Source: Actinokineospora alba | Lineage (GTDB): Bacteria; Actinomycetota; Actinomycetes; Mycobacteriales; Pseudonocardiaceae | Direction: 5' to 3' | Assembly: GCF_004362515.1 (NCBI RefSeq) | Contig: NZ_SNXU01000001.1 | Span: 7,130,001 to 7,194,000, forward strand | Length of the DNA stretch: 64,000 bases | Shown: in pieces, positions 33,308-42,143 of the stretch | Numbering within the stretch: position 1 is the stretch's first letter | Layout of the letters: each line of letters starts with the position of its first letter | Made by a program: the position numbers and the translations under genes | The notes under the pieces: generated by a model | The model's database searches: none | Seen by the model: the letters and a program-made list of their open reading frames with translations, nothing else | What the model was told of the DNA's origin: nothing

Positions 33308-35310
33308 CGGCGTTCTTCCTCCTCGTCGACGGCCAGGCCGCGGCGCACCAGGCCGGGTGCGACCACGTCGTCGACGTGCACACCCGCCGAGGACGCCAAC
33401 TGCCACGGCACACTGGTCACCATCACGCCAGACTGGAACAGCAGCCTGCCCTTGAGCCGCAGGGCGCTCTGGTTGTGCAAGAACTGTTCCCACCAGTGCC
33501 CGACCACGTACTCGGGGATGAACACGGTGACCACATCGCGTGGGTTGTCGGTTCGGACCCGCTTGACGTAGTCCAGCACCGGTTTGGTGATCTCACGGTA
33601 GGGCGACTCGATCACCTTGAGCGGCACCGTGAAGTTCTGCTTGTCCCACTCTACGACCAGCCGCTTGGTGTCGAGGTCGTCGACGTTGACGGTGATGGCC
33701 TCGAGCACGTCCGGCCGGGTCGCCCTGGCGTAGGCCAGCGCGCGCCTTGTCGGCAGGTGCAGCTTGGAGACGAGCACGATCGAGTGGATGCGCGACGGGA
33801 GCAGGATCGGCCCCGCGCTCTCCGCCTTGACCAATTCCGCCGTGACCCGGTCGTAGTGCCTGCGGATGGCGGTCATCATCGCGTAGAGCGCGGCCATGGC
33901 GGCGATGGCGATCCAGGCCCCCGACAGGAACTTGGTGATCAGCACGACGATCAGCACGGCGCCGGTCATCGCGAGGCCGAACGCGTTGATCGCCTGCGAG
34001 CGGCGCATCCGGCGGCGTTCGACCGGGTCGGTCTCCGAGGCCAGCTTGCGGTTCCAGTGCCGGATCATGCCCGTCTGACTCATCGTGAACGAGACGAACA
34101 CACCGACGATGTAGAGCTGGATGAGCCTGGTGACCTCGGCGTCGAACGCCACGACGAGGATGATCGCGAACGCCGCGAGCCCGATGATGCCGTTGGAGAA
34201 CGCGAGGCGGTCGCCGCGGGTGTGCAGCTGGCGGGGCAGGTAGCGGTCCTGGGCGAGGATCGAGCCGAGCACCGGGAACCCGTTGAACGCGGTGTTCGCG
34301 GCGAGCACGAGGATCAGGGCGGTGACGATGGTGACGAACCAGAAGCCCGTCGGGAAACCCGAGAACACCGCGCTCGCGATCTGGGCGACCATCGTCTTCT
34401 GCTCGTAGCCCTCAGGGGCGTTGACCAGCTGCGCCGGGTCCTCGGCGACCTTCACCCCCGTCAGCTGCGCGAGCACGATCAGGCCCATCAGCATCACCAC
34501 GGCGATGAAGCCCATCAGCAGCAGCGTCGTCGCGGCGTTCTTCGACTTGGGCTTGCGGAAGGCGGGGACTCCGTTGCTGATCGCCTCGACACCGGTCAGC
34601 GCGGCGCAGCCGGAGGAGAACGCACGCAGGATCAGGAAGACCAGGGCCAAGCCCATGAGTTCGCCGTGCTCGGCGTGGAGTTCGAAGTTCGCGCTCTCGG
34701 CGGGCATGTCCTGGTCGAGGACCAGGCCGCGGAACAGCCCGTAGCCGATCATCCCCATGATGCCGATCATGAAGGCGTAGGTCGGGACCGCGAACGTGGC
34801 GCCGGACTCGCGGATGCCGCGCAGGTTGATCGCGGTCAGCACCACCATGGCGAGGACGGCGAATTCCGCCTTGTGGGTGGCGACGTAGGGCACCGCCGAG
34901 CCGATGTTGGACATGGCCGCGGCGATGGAGACGGCGACGGTGAGCACATAGTCGACGAGCAGCGCGCTGGCCACCGTCAACCCCGCCTTGCGGCCCAGGT
35001 TCACCGTGGCGACCTCGTAGTCACCGCCGCCGGACGGGTAGGCGCGCACGTTCTGCCGGTAGCTGGCCACCACGGTGAGCATCACGACCACGACGACCAC
35101 ACCGACCCACGGGGCGAAGGTGTAGGCCGACAATCCGGCCACCGACAGCATCAGGAAGATCTCTTCCGGCGCGTAGGCCACCGAGGACATCGCGTCGGAG
35201 GCGAACACCGGCAGCGCGATGCGCTTCGGGAGCAGGGTGTGCGCCAGGCGGTCACTGCGAAACGGCCGTCCGACGAGCAGTCGCTTGACCGCCGTTGAGA
35301 ACTTGGACAC
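33304..35310 (-). CDS. APC-family permease
   Basis: 668 residues: about 12 membrane helices over the first ~480, then a ~190-residue cytosolic domain. The N-terminal block ASDAMSSVAYAPEEIFLML and YPSGGGDYEVATVNLGRKAG are those of the amino-acid/polyamine/organocation family with long C-terminus, related to K+ transporters of the KUP/KimA kind. Next to two TrkA regulators (divergent, ceoB/ceoC); K+ is therefore a plausible substrate, not shown. Matches Rv2690c. Confidence 0.9.
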   Translation of the reverse strand: MSKFSTAVKRLLVGRPFRSDRLAHTLLPKRIALPVFASDAMSSVAYAPEEIFLMLSVAGLSAYTFAPWVGVVVVVVMLTVVASYRQNVRAYPSGGGDYEVATVNLGRKAGLTVASALLVDYVLTVAVSIAAAMSNIGSAVPYVATHKAEFAVLAMVVLTAINLRGIRESGATFAVPTYAFMIGIMGMIGYGLFRGLVLDQDMPAESANFELHAEHGELMGLALVFLILRAFSSGCAALTGVEAISNGVPAFRKPKSKNAATTLLLMGFIAVVMLMGLIVLAQLTGVKVAEDPAQLVNAPEGYEQKTMVAQIASAVFSGFPTGFWFVTIVTALILVLAANTAFNGFPVLGSILAQDRYLPRQLHTRGDRLAFSNGIIGLAAFAIILVVAFDAEVTRLIQLYIVGVFVSFTMSQTGMIRHWNRKLASETDPVERRRMRRSQAINAFGLAMTGAVLIVVLITKFLSGAWIAIAAMAALYAMMTAIRRHYDRVTAELVKAESAGPILLPSRIHSIVLVSKLHLPTRRALAYARATRPDVLEAITVNVDDLDTKRLVVEWDKQNFTVPLKVIESPYREITKPVLDYVKRVRTDNPRDVVTVFIPEYVVGHWWEQFLHNQSALRLKGRLLFQSGVMVTSVPWQLASSAGVHVDDVVAPGLVRRGLAVDEEEERR

Positions 35311-35433
35311 GGGTGCACAGCGTAGGCGGTCGCGTCACACAAACGGAGCAGGCACCGGTAGGTTCAACCGTGGCGTCCGCCGACTGCTCGACGGACGTCC
35401 GTTTCGGGCGTTTTACCCGCGAGGAGGCTGGTC

Positions 35434-36099
35434 GTGCACGTGGTGATCATGGGCTGCGGCCGCGTGGGGGCCTCGATGGCCCACGCGCTGGAGCGCCTGG
35501 ACCACACCGTCGCCGTGATCGACAAGGACGCGCAGGCCTTCCGCAGGCTCGGCGCCGACTTCCACGGCCAGCAGGTGGTCGGTCCCGGCTTCGACCGCCA
35601 GGTGATGATCGAGGCGGGCATCGAGCGCGCGGGCGCCTTCGCGGCGGTCTCCAGCGGCGACAACTCCAACATCATCTCCGCCCGGGTGGCCCGGGAGACC
35701 TTCGGCGTCGACCACGTGGTCGCCCGCATCTACGACCCCAAGCGCGCCGAGGTCTACGAGCGCCTGGGCATCCCGACCGTGGCCACCGTGCCGTGGACGA
35801 CCGACCGGTTGCTGCGCACGCTGCTGCCCGACGGCGTCGCCTCGGCCTGGCGGGACCCGTCGGGCAAGGTCGCGCTGCTGCAGGTGCCGGTGCACGAGGG
35901 CTGGGTCGGCCGCACGGTCCGCGACTTCCAGAGCGCCACGGGCTGCCGGGTCGCGTTCATCATGCGGTTCGGCACCGGCGTGCTGGCCGAGTCGAAGACG
36001 GTCATCCAGGCCGACGACCAGGTCTATGTCGCCGCGCTCTCCGGCACGGTCACCGACGTCACGACGGCCGCCGCCCAGGCGCCGGAGGAGGGTCACTGA
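35434..36099 (+). CDS. ceoB: TrkA-type K+ regulatory subunit (CeoB-like)
   Basis: 221 residues from GTG 35434. NAD(H)-binding RCK/TrkA-N domain with VIMGCGRVGASMAHALE and Asp in VAVIDKDAQAFRRLG; short TrkA-C domain at the end. Peripheral gating subunit of a K+ transporter. Stop overlaps the next gene's ATG by one base. Confidence 0.92.
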   Translation: MHVVIMGCGRVGASMAHALERLDHTVAVIDKDAQAFRRLGADFHGQQVVGPGFDRQVMIEAGIERAGAFAAVSSGDNSNIISARVARETFGVDHVVARIYDPKRAEVYERLGIPTVATVPWTTDRLLRTLLPDGVASAWRDPSGKVALLQVPVHEGWVGRTVRDFQSATGCRVAFIMRFGTGVLAESKTVIQADDQVYVAALSGTVTDVTTAAAQAPEEGH

Positions 36100-36755
36100 T
36101 GCGCGTCGCGATCGCCGGAGCAGGCGCTGTCGGCCGCTCCATCGCCGCCGAACTGGTCGGCGGCGACCACCAGGTGATGCTCATCGAGCGTGAGGCCAAG
36201 CAGTTCGAGCCGCACACGGTCGAGCAGGCCGAGTGGGTTCTCGCCGACGCCTGCGAGCTGGCCTCCCTGGAGGACGCGGGCATCCAGCTGTGCGACTGCG
36301 TCATCGCCGCCACCGGCGACGACAAGGTCAACCTCGTGGTCTCGCTGCTGGCCAAGACGGTCTTCGCGGTCAAGCGCGTGGTCGCCCGGGTCAACGACCC
36401 GTCCAACGAGTGGCTGTTCACCTCGGCCTGGGGTGTGGACGTCGCCGTGTCGACCCCCCGGGTGCTCGCGGCGATGGTCGAGGAGGCGGTGAGTGTCGGC
36501 GGGCTGGTGCAGCTGCTGACCCTGCGCCAGGGCCAGGCCAACCTGGTGGAGATGACGCTGCCGCACGACACCCCGTGGGCCGGGCGGGCGGTGCGCGAGA
36601 TCAAGCTCCCGCGCGACGCCGCCCTGGTGACGATCCTGCGCGGCGGCCGGGTCATCGTGCCGCAGCCGGATGACTCGCTCGAAGGCGGCGACGAGCTGCT
36701 GTTCGTGGCTTCCGCGGATGTCGAAGGCGAGATCAGAAAGGCCCTCGGCCACTAG
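36099..36755 (+). CDS. ceoC: TrkA-type K+ regulatory subunit (CeoC-like)
   Basis: 218 residues from ATG 36099. Dinucleotide motif VAIAGAGAVGRSIAAEL and Glu in VMLIEREAKQFEPH; C-terminal TrkA-C region. Paralogue of the previous gene, with which it forms an operon as in M. tuberculosis Rv2691-Rv2692. Followed by a strong terminator. Confidence 0.92.
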   Translation: MRVAIAGAGAVGRSIAAELVGGDHQVMLIEREAKQFEPHTVEQAEWVLADACELASLEDAGIQLCDCVIAATGDDKVNLVVSLLAKTVFAVKRVVARVNDPSNEWLFTSAWGVDVAVSTPRVLAAMVEEAVSVGGLVQLLTLRQGQANLVEMTLPHDTPWAGRAVREIKLPRDAALVTILRGGRVIVPQPDDSLEGGDELLFVASADVEGEIRKALGH

Positions 36756-36760
36756 AACGA

Positions 36761-36799
36761 CGAAAGGCCCGCACCGATCGGTGCGGGCCTTTCGCTTTT
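36761..36799 (+). terminator. Rho-independent terminator after ceoC
   Basis: 16-bp perfect stem (arms CGAAAGGCCCGCACCG and its complement) around a 2-base loop, followed by CTTTTG on the plus strand. The convergent desaturase ends 12 bases beyond the stem, so it can serve both genes. Confidence 0.92.
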
Positions 36800-36805
36800 G
36801 AAGGC

Positions 36806-37756
36806 TTACTTCGCGACGCGCAGCTTCTCGATGCGCTGCGGGGTGGGCCAGCGGACGTTGGACGCCCAGCCCAGCTTCTCAAAGATCCAGATCGTGCGCG
36901 CCGAGATGTCGAGTTGGCCGCGCAGCACGCCGTGGCGGGCGCTGGTCGGGTCGGCGTGGTGCAGGTTGTGCCAGGACTCGCCGAAGCTCAGGATCGCCAG
37001 CGGCCAGAAGTTGGACGCCTTGTCGCGGGACTTGAACGGCCGCTCGCCGATCATGTGGCAGATCGAGTTCACCGACCACGTCACGTGGTGCAGCATCGAG
37101 ATCCGGACCAGGCCCGCCCAGAAGAACGCGGTCAGCGCGCCCCACCAGGACCAGGTGATCAGGCCGCCGAGGACCGCCGGGAGGACCAGCGAAAGCGTCG
37201 TGAGCAGGATGAACAGGCGGTCGACGGCCTTGAGGTCGTCGTCGGCGACCAGGTCGGGGGCGAAGCGGTCGACGGTCGTGCAGTCGCGGTCGAAGAGCCA
37301 GCCGACGTGCGAGTGCCAGAAGCCGCGGGCGATGGCGACCGGTCCGGTGCCGAAGAGCCACGGGGAGTGCGGGTCGCCCTCCTTGTCGGAGAACGCGTGG
37401 TGGCGGCGGTGGTCGGCGACCCACTCGATGACCGAGCCCTGCGCGGAGAGCTGACCCGCGACGGCGAGCGCGATCTTGAGGCCGCGGTTCGCCCGGAATG
37501 AGCCGTGGGTGAACAGGCGGTGGTAGCCGATGGTCACGCCGAGGCCGCTGATCACGTAGAACGTGGCCGCGAGGGCGATGTCGACCCAGCCCAGGCCCCA
37601 GCCCCAGGCGAACGGCACGGCCGCGGCGAGGGCGAGAAAGGGGATCACGACGAAGGCGTAGACCGCGGCCTGCTCGGCGAAGCCTCTGCGGCGGTCGGTG
37701 AGGGGTTTCGATCCGGGTGCGGCGGGTGGCGGTGTGGCTTCGAGAGTGGTCGTCAC
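36806..37756 (-). CDS. Acyl-CoA (delta-9) fatty acid desaturase
   Basis: Membrane di-iron desaturase, 316 residues. The three histidine boxes are present: HRLFTH (in GYHRLFTHGSF), HRRHH (in ADHRRHHAFSD) and HNLHH (in ESWHNLHHADP). Four membrane helices. Introduces a double bond into saturated acyl chains and so adjusts membrane fluidity. The promoter region holds an 18-bp perfect palindrome (separate entry). It is inserted into an otherwise conserved order between ceoC and DUF3159. Confidence 0.93.
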   Translation of the reverse strand: MTTTLEATPPPAAPGSKPLTDRRRGFAEQAAVYAFVVIPFLALAAAVPFAWGWGLGWVDIALAATFYVISGLGVTIGYHRLFTHGSFRANRGLKIALAVAGQLSAQGSVIEWVADHRRHHAFSDKEGDPHSPWLFGTGPVAIARGFWHSHVGWLFDRDCTTVDRFAPDLVADDDLKAVDRLFILLTTLSLVLPAVLGGLITWSWWGALTAFFWAGLVRISMLHHVTWSVNSICHMIGERPFKSRDKASNFWPLAILSFGESWHNLHHADPTSARHGVLRGQLDISARTIWIFEKLGWASNVRWPTPQRIEKLRVAK

Positions 37757-37800
37757 TGCTGGCTACCTCGGATTTCCCGGCGTCTCCCCCAAGACGTCCC

Positions 37801-37818
37801 TACGGTTACGTAACCGTA
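37801..37818. promoter_or_regulatory. 18-bp perfect palindrome upstream of the desaturase
   Basis: TACGGTTACGTAACCGTA is self-complementary over all 18 bases and lies 45 bp upstream of the desaturase start (37756), the expected place for an operator. TetR-type repressors control desaturase genes in several bacteria, so such a regulator is likely, but no adjacent regulator gene is present. Confidence 0.75.
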
Positions 37819-37879
37819 AGTCTACGCGACGGCGGGCTTCCGCAGAATGGCTGGAAGGGAAACTTCTCCGGGTACGAAA

Positions 37880-37908
37880 CAGGCCACCACCCCGTGGGTG
37901 ATGGCCTG
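37880..37908 (-). terminator. Hairpin after the DUF3159 gene
   Basis: 13-bp stem with one mismatch (CAGGCCACCACCC / GGGTGATGGCCTG), 3-base loop, 13 bases after the DUF3159 stop on the minus strand and followed there by TTTCG. Confidence 0.65.
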
Positions 37909-37921
37909 CTCGACGTCGGTG

Positions 37922-38632
37922 TCAGGAGGTCTCGCCGTATTTGGCGCGCAACCGGGCCTCGACCTGCTCGTCGGTTTCCTCGGTGGCCTCGCGCAGTTCC
38001 TGGCGGTGCTTGGCGCGGCGGACGGCCCACACCGTCACGGCCAGCGCGACGGCGAAGAGCGGGTAGCCCATGGCGAGGCGGGCGACGGCCAGCCAGCCGG
38101 TGAGGTCCTCGTCGTAGAGCCACTTCTGCACCACGTACCGCGCGGCGAACACGGCGACGAAGGTGAGCGTCGCGATGTCATAGGCCTGGCGCGACGGCTT
38201 GTCCTGGCGCCAGCTCTGGCCCAGACCGTTCAACAGGGACCAGATCACGCCGACCAGCGGCCTGCGGATCAGCACCGACAGCAGGAAGACCCCGCCGTAG
38301 ACCAGGCTGGTCCAGATGCCGAGCAGGAAGAAGCCCTTGGCGGAGCCGGTCTGGTTCGCGATGAACGCGGCGATCGCGACCCCGAAGAAGCCGGAGATCG
38401 CGGGCTGCAGCGCCTCCTTGCGCACGACGCGCAGGACGGTGATCAGCACGGCGACGCCGATGGCGCTCCAGATGCCGACCGTGAGGCCGAACAGGGCGTT
38501 GGCGAGGACGAACACCAACACCGGGACGGACGAATAGATCAGCCCGCTGACTCCGCCCATCTGCTCCAGCAGCGTGGGCATGGGCTGATCGTCGTCGGCG
38601 GGCTTGTTGACCTCAGGGGCCGGTTGCGTCAT
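37922..38632 (-). CDS. DUF3159 membrane protein
   Basis: 236 residues from ATG 38632. Conserved actinobacterial integral membrane protein with about six helices (YSSVPVLVFVLANALFGLTV, then LRVVRKEALQPAISGFFGVA). Matches Rv2693c. Overlaps the OB-fold gene by 4 bases (ATGA) and is co-transcribed with it. No enzymatic motif seen. Confidence 0.9.
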   Translation of the reverse strand: MTQPAPEVNKPADDDQPMPTLLEQMGGVSGLIYSSVPVLVFVLANALFGLTVGIWSAIGVAVLITVLRVVRKEALQPAISGFFGVAIAAFIANQTGSAKGFFLLGIWTSLVYGGVFLLSVLIRRPLVGVIWSLLNGLGQSWRQDKPSRQAYDIATLTFVAVFAARYVVQKWLYDEDLTGWLAVARLAMGYPLFAVALAVTVWAVRRAKHRQELREATEETDEQVEARLRAKYGETS

Positions 38633-39006
38633 GTGGTGGTCTGCAGCTCGTAGTAGGGGTTGTACAGAACCTTGCGGCCGTCGCGGACCGCGATCCGGCC
38701 CTGCGCCTTGACGGTTCGGCCCGGCTCGATCCCCGGGATCCGGCGACGACCGAGCCAGACTAGTGTCACGCCCTCGGTCCCGTCGAACAGCTCGGCCTCC
38801 AACGTGGCCACCGCGTCCCGCGGACACAGCTCGACGCTCCGCAGCCGGCCGAGAACAGTCACCTCGTCACCGGAGTGACACTCACTCGCCCGCCGCGCGC
38901 CGTGCGCCTGGGCCTGTTCGGACAGGTCGTCAGCGTCGAGCACGTCCACGTCGGTGGTCAGTCGTTTGACCAGACGGTGCCAATAACCGTCCCCCTTGGT
39001 GCCCAT
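38629..39006 (-). CDS. OB-fold nucleic acid-binding protein
   Basis: 125 residues from ATG 39006. The second half is an OB-fold (SGDEVTVLGRLRSVELCP, LVWLGRRRIPGIEPGRTVKA, QGRIAVRDGRKVLYNPYYEL). Matches Rv2694c by position and size. First gene of a two-gene operon with DUF3159. Likely binds single-stranded nucleic acid; target unknown. Confidence 0.88.
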   Translation of the reverse strand: MGTKGDGYWHRLVKRLTTDVDVLDADDLSEQAQAHGARRASECHSGDEVTVLGRLRSVELCPRDAVATLEAELFDGTEGVTLVWLGRRRIPGIEPGRTVKAQGRIAVRDGRKVLYNPYYELQTTT

Positions 39007-39106
39007 GTGAATCCGCTTCCGTGGTGGGGTCGGCCCCGACGAACGACCCATGCACAATCAGGTTAACCGCGTGGGGTACGAAGAGGACAAGGAACGAGGC
39101 GTCAGT

Positions 39107-39820
39107 GTGACCCAGCCGCCGACTGGCGCCCGCACCGCCGTACTGCTGCCCGGGACCGGCTCCGACGACGTGTTCGTGCGCTCGGTGTTCGACGTGCCGC
39201 TGGCCGCCGTCGGCCTCAAGGCGGTCCTGCCCGCGCCGATTCCCGGAGCGGACCTGGTCAGCGCCCATCTGGCCGCCCTGGACGAAGCCGCCCGGGACGA
39301 ACCGATCGTCGCCGGAGGCATCTCCCTGGGCGCCCACCTGGCAGCCGAATGGGCCCTGCGCAATCCCGACCGCTGCGCGGGGCTGCTGCTGGCCCTGCCC
39401 GGCTGGCACGGCAAGCCGGAAGCAGCACCGGCCGCCGTCGCAGCCCGCTACAGCGCCGCCTCCGTCCGGGCGCTGGGCCCCACAGCCGCCATCGCCGCCG
39501 CGATCGCCGACGTCCCCGGATGGCTGGCCACAGAGCTGACGCGAGCCTGGACCGGCTACGGCGACGCCCTGGCCGACTCCCTGGACACCGCCGCCGACCG
39601 ACCCGCCCCCACCCTCGACGAACTGGCGGGCCTGACCATGCCGTGCGGCGTGGCGGGCTGCACGGACGACGCCATCCACCCGCTGGAGATCGCCACCGCC
39701 TGGACCCGAGCCCTCCCCCGAGCCGCCTTGTGCACGACCCGACTGGAGATCATCGGCGTGGACCCGGAGGCCCTGGGCCGGGCCACGGTGCTGGCGTGGC
39801 TGAAGGCGAGCCAGGGGTGA
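39107..39820 (+). CDS. Alpha/beta hydrolase
   Basis: 237 residues from GTG 39107 (TQPPTGARTAVLLPGTGSDD follows); an in-frame ATG at 39050 is less likely because it lies in the divergent promoter. Nucleophile elbow Gly-x-Ser-x-Gly in VAGGISLGAHLAAEWALRNP, preceded by the oxyanion-type LLPGTGSDD. Corresponds to Rv2695. Overlaps the next gene by 4 bases. Confidence 0.82.
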   Translation: MTQPPTGARTAVLLPGTGSDDVFVRSVFDVPLAAVGLKAVLPAPIPGADLVSAHLAALDEAARDEPIVAGGISLGAHLAAEWALRNPDRCAGLLLALPGWHGKPEAAPAAVAARYSAASVRALGPTAAIAAAIADVPGWLATELTRAWTGYGDALADSLDTAADRPAPTLDELAGLTMPCGVAGCTDDAIHPLEIATAWTRALPRAALCTTRLEIIGVDPEALGRATVLAWLKASQG

Positions 39821-40107
39821 TCGAGTACGTCGCTGTCGCCCGCATCCCCGAAGGCGGCCTCGAAGCGTTCCTCGCCTATGAGTCGACCGTGCTTCCCCTC
39901 CTCTCCGACCACGGCGGCCGTCTCGACCGCAGACTCCGATCACTCGATGAACGCACCGAGGTGCACCTGCTGTCCTTCGCCGACGAGTCCGGCCTCACCA
40001 CCTACCGCGCCGACCCCCGCCGCGCCGCTGCGGCGCATCTGCTGGCGGCCTCGGGTGCGACGGTTGAGCTGGTGCCGGTCGTTGAGGTGGCGGCCGAAGA
40101 GCCGTAG
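39817..40107 (+). CDS. Small ferredoxin-like-fold protein, unknown function
   Basis: 96 residues from GTG 39817, overlapping the hydrolase stop (GTGA). The pattern (EYVAVARIPEGGLEAFLAYE, TEVHLLSFADESGL, ATVELVPVVEV) suggests a dimeric alpha-beta barrel like DUF1330/antibiotic monooxygenase proteins. No catalytic residues recognised. Probably co-expressed with the hydrolase. Confidence 0.65.
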   Translation: MIEYVAVARIPEGGLEAFLAYESTVLPLLSDHGGRLDRRLRSLDERTEVHLLSFADESGLTTYRADPRRAAAAHLLAASGATVELVPVVEVAAEEP

Positions 40108-40254
40108 GCCACTCCCCGCGGGCGCAGGGGTCGGCCAGTCGTAGCCACTTGCCTGCCGGTCACCGACGAGCCGTGGGCCTCGGGCGGCTGCCCTGGGTTT
40201 TGGGACGTGGTTGCGCACCACGAGCAGGTAAGCCGGGTGCTTTCTCGGGCTGGT

Positions 40255-40392
40255 GCCTGTTCGGGTGGTTCGCCTTGATTTGGGGCCCCTCGAAATGGGC
40301 CGTGCGGGTCAAAAGGCGAGCTCAAGGAACCTCACCCGCACCGCGATTTTGGCCCATTTCACCCCAAATCAAGGCGAACCACCCGAACAGGC
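40255..40392. repeat. 138-bp long inverted repeat between convergent genes
   Basis: The outer arms are a perfect 31-bp inverted repeat (40255-40285 and 40362-40392). Further paired segments lie inside: GAAATGGGCC at 40292-40301 with GGCCCATTTC at 40351-40360, and GTGCGGGT at 40302-40309 with ACCCGCAC at 40334-40341. The whole block can form one long cruciform or RNA hairpin. It occupies most of the 374-bp gap 40108-40481 between convergent genes, in which I see no reading frame. MITE-like in form; no flanking target duplication recognised. Confidence 0.88.
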
Positions 40393-40481
40393 CGTTGGGA
40401 TCGGCCCCTTGCGTTGCCGGGGTAGCCGCACCACCCTGTGCGGGCAGCTCCGGGCTGGGGCCTGGCTGGGTGGGCCCGTCC

Positions 40482-40853
40482 TCAGGCCGCCGCCTTCTCC
40501 TCCCGGCTCACCATCACCGCGCACCGGGACAGATCCGGTCCCACCGATCTGGCGTCCAGTTCGACGCTGAGGCGCTGCCTGCCCTCGGCCAGGTGTTCCC
40601 GGTGGTACAGCCTGCCGGTGACGATGACCGGATCGCCTCTCTTCAGGGAGGCGGACACGTTCTGCCCCAGCGTGCGCCAGCAGTGGACGGACAGGAACAT
40701 CCGCTCGCCGTCGGACCACTCGCCGGTGTCGCGGTCGTACCGCCGCTCCTGGGCCACCATGCGAAAGCTGACCACCTGGACATCGTCCCCGGTGCGCCTG
40801 CGCGTGAGCTCGCCGCAGATCCAGCCCACGACCGTCACCACCGTCTCGAACAC
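40482..40853 (-). CDS. Single-stranded DNA-binding protein paralogue
   Basis: 123 residues from GTG 40853 (FETVVTVVGWICGELTRRRT). OB-fold SSB family: RMFLSVHCWRTLGQNVSASL, KRGDPVIVTGRLYHREHL. It lacks the acidic C-terminal tail (DDDxPF type) that replicative SSB uses to recruit partners, so it is likely an accessory paralogue rather than the main SSB. Confidence 0.88.
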   Translation of the reverse strand: MFETVVTVVGWICGELTRRRTGDDVQVVSFRMVAQERRYDRDTGEWSDGERMFLSVHCWRTLGQNVSASLKRGDPVIVTGRLYHREHLAEGRQRLSVELDARSVGPDLSRCAVMVSREEKAAA

Positions 40854-41000
40854 GTTCCCGCTCCTTCCGCCGCTGCTGTCCCGACCACGTTGCCGCGGCA
40901 ACGGTGGGGACGGCCAGAGGGCAGGGCGGAGCTGTGGACCGAGCCTCGGTCGCTGTGGACCACCGGGGCTCGGCCGGCGAGAAGTGTCAGACCTGTGTGC

Positions 41001-41642
41001 TCACTGCTCCGCTTGGGCGATGTGTTCGGCGATGGCCTGCGGCAGGTCGATCTGCAGCGGCGTGCGGACCGGCATCGGCTGGGTGCCGCGCACGACGACG
41101 GTGCTGCGCACCATGGCCCGCAGGGCTTCGGCGCTGGTGTCGGCCAGGTCCGGGGGGCCCGCGACGACACCGCGCAGCATCCAGCGGGGGCCGTCGACGC
41201 CGACGAAGCGCAGGGAGACCTCACCGAGGGACGCGCTCAGTTCCTGCCCCCAGTCGCCGACCTGGCTGCGGACGGTGGCGCCGTCGGAGCGAAGCTGCTC
41301 GGCCAGTTCGCCGCAGACCTCGCGCCAGAGGCCGCCGGACTTGGGCGCCGCGTAGGCGTTCAGCGTGAGCTGGCCGACCGGGGTGAGCACGTGCACCGCC
41401 CGGACCGGGCCACTCGGGTCCATCTCGACCTGCAACTGGGCGCCGTCGGGCACCGGGATGCGGACCGACCCCAGGTCGAGCCGGGGGAAATCGTCCTCGG
41501 GGGCTTCGGACTCGTCGAACGGCCCGTCGTCGCGGGCCACGAGTTCGTCAGAGGCGTCAGAGTCATCGGAATAGTCGTCGAAGTCCTCATCGACGACGGC
41601 CGGTTCATCGGCAGTGCGCTTGCGGCGCCCGAACAGTCCCAC
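41001..41642 (-). CDS. DUF3710 protein
   Basis: 213 residues from GTG 41642, directly after the dut stop. Conserved actinobacterial family (Rv2696c). An acidic N-terminal segment (about residues 12-60, rich in Asp/Glu/Ser) precedes a folded domain with LDLGSVRIPVPDGAQLQVEM and PRWMLRGVVAGPPDLADTSA. Function unknown; consistent linkage to dut. Confidence 0.9.
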   Translation of the reverse strand: MGLFGRRKRTADEPAVVDEDFDDYSDDSDASDELVARDDGPFDESEAPEDDFPRLDLGSVRIPVPDGAQLQVEMDPSGPVRAVHVLTPVGQLTLNAYAAPKSGGLWREVCGELAEQLRSDGATVRSQVGDWGQELSASLGEVSLRFVGVDGPRWMLRGVVAGPPDLADTSAEALRAMVRSTVVVRGTQPMPVRTPLQIDLPQAIAEHIAQAEQ

Positions 41643-42119
41643 CTAGTCCTCCGTCCCCGCCGAGCCGGTGAGCACCTGGTGCCCGCCGGTCGACCCGTAT
41701 CCCCCGGTGCCGCGCCGGGACTCCCCCAGCTCGTCCACCTCGCGGAACACCGCGTGCTCCACCCGCTGCACCACCAGCTGCGCGACCCGGTCTCCGCGTC
41801 GCAGGCTGATCGGTGTGGTCAGGTCGTGGTTGATCAAACAGACTTTGATCTCCCCGCGGTACCCCGAGTCGATCGTGCCAGGCGTGTTCACCACGCTCAG
41901 CCCCGCCTTGGCGGCCAACCCGGATCGCGGATGGACGAAGCCGGCGAACCCCTCGGGCAGGGCGATGGCGATGCCCGTTCCGACGGTCACCCGCTGTCCC
42001 GGGGCGATGATGACATCCACGGTCGTCACCAGATCGGCCCCCGCGTCGCCCGGACGGGCGTATGACGGCAGGGGGACGTCCGGATCGATCCGGGTGAGCA
42101 GGACCTCCACGCTGGGCAC
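41643..42119 (-). CDS. dut: dUTPase (deoxyuridine 5'-triphosphate nucleotidohydrolase)
   Basis: Trimeric dUTPase, 158 residues: dUTP to dUMP plus PPi, keeping uracil out of DNA. Five motifs visible: YARPGDAGADL, VHPRSGLAAKAG, the uracil-binding VVNTPGTIDSGYRGEI, GDRVAQLVVQRV and C-terminal RGTGGYGSTGG. GTG start at 42119. Operon with DUF3710. Confidence 0.96.
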   Translation of the reverse strand: MPSVEVLLTRIDPDVPLPSYARPGDAGADLVTTVDVIIAPGQRVTVGTGIAIALPEGFAGFVHPRSGLAAKAGLSVVNTPGTIDSGYRGEIKVCLINHDLTTPISLRRGDRVAQLVVQRVEHAVFREVDELGESRRGTGGYGSTGGHQVLTGSAGTED

Positions 42120-42143
42120 GAGCGGCGAGACTACCCTGGCTTC

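Noticed and set aside
40482..40853. Prophage remnant around the SSB-like gene
   Set aside because: No integrase, structural or lysis genes nearby; SSB paralogues are common on actinobacterial chromosomes.
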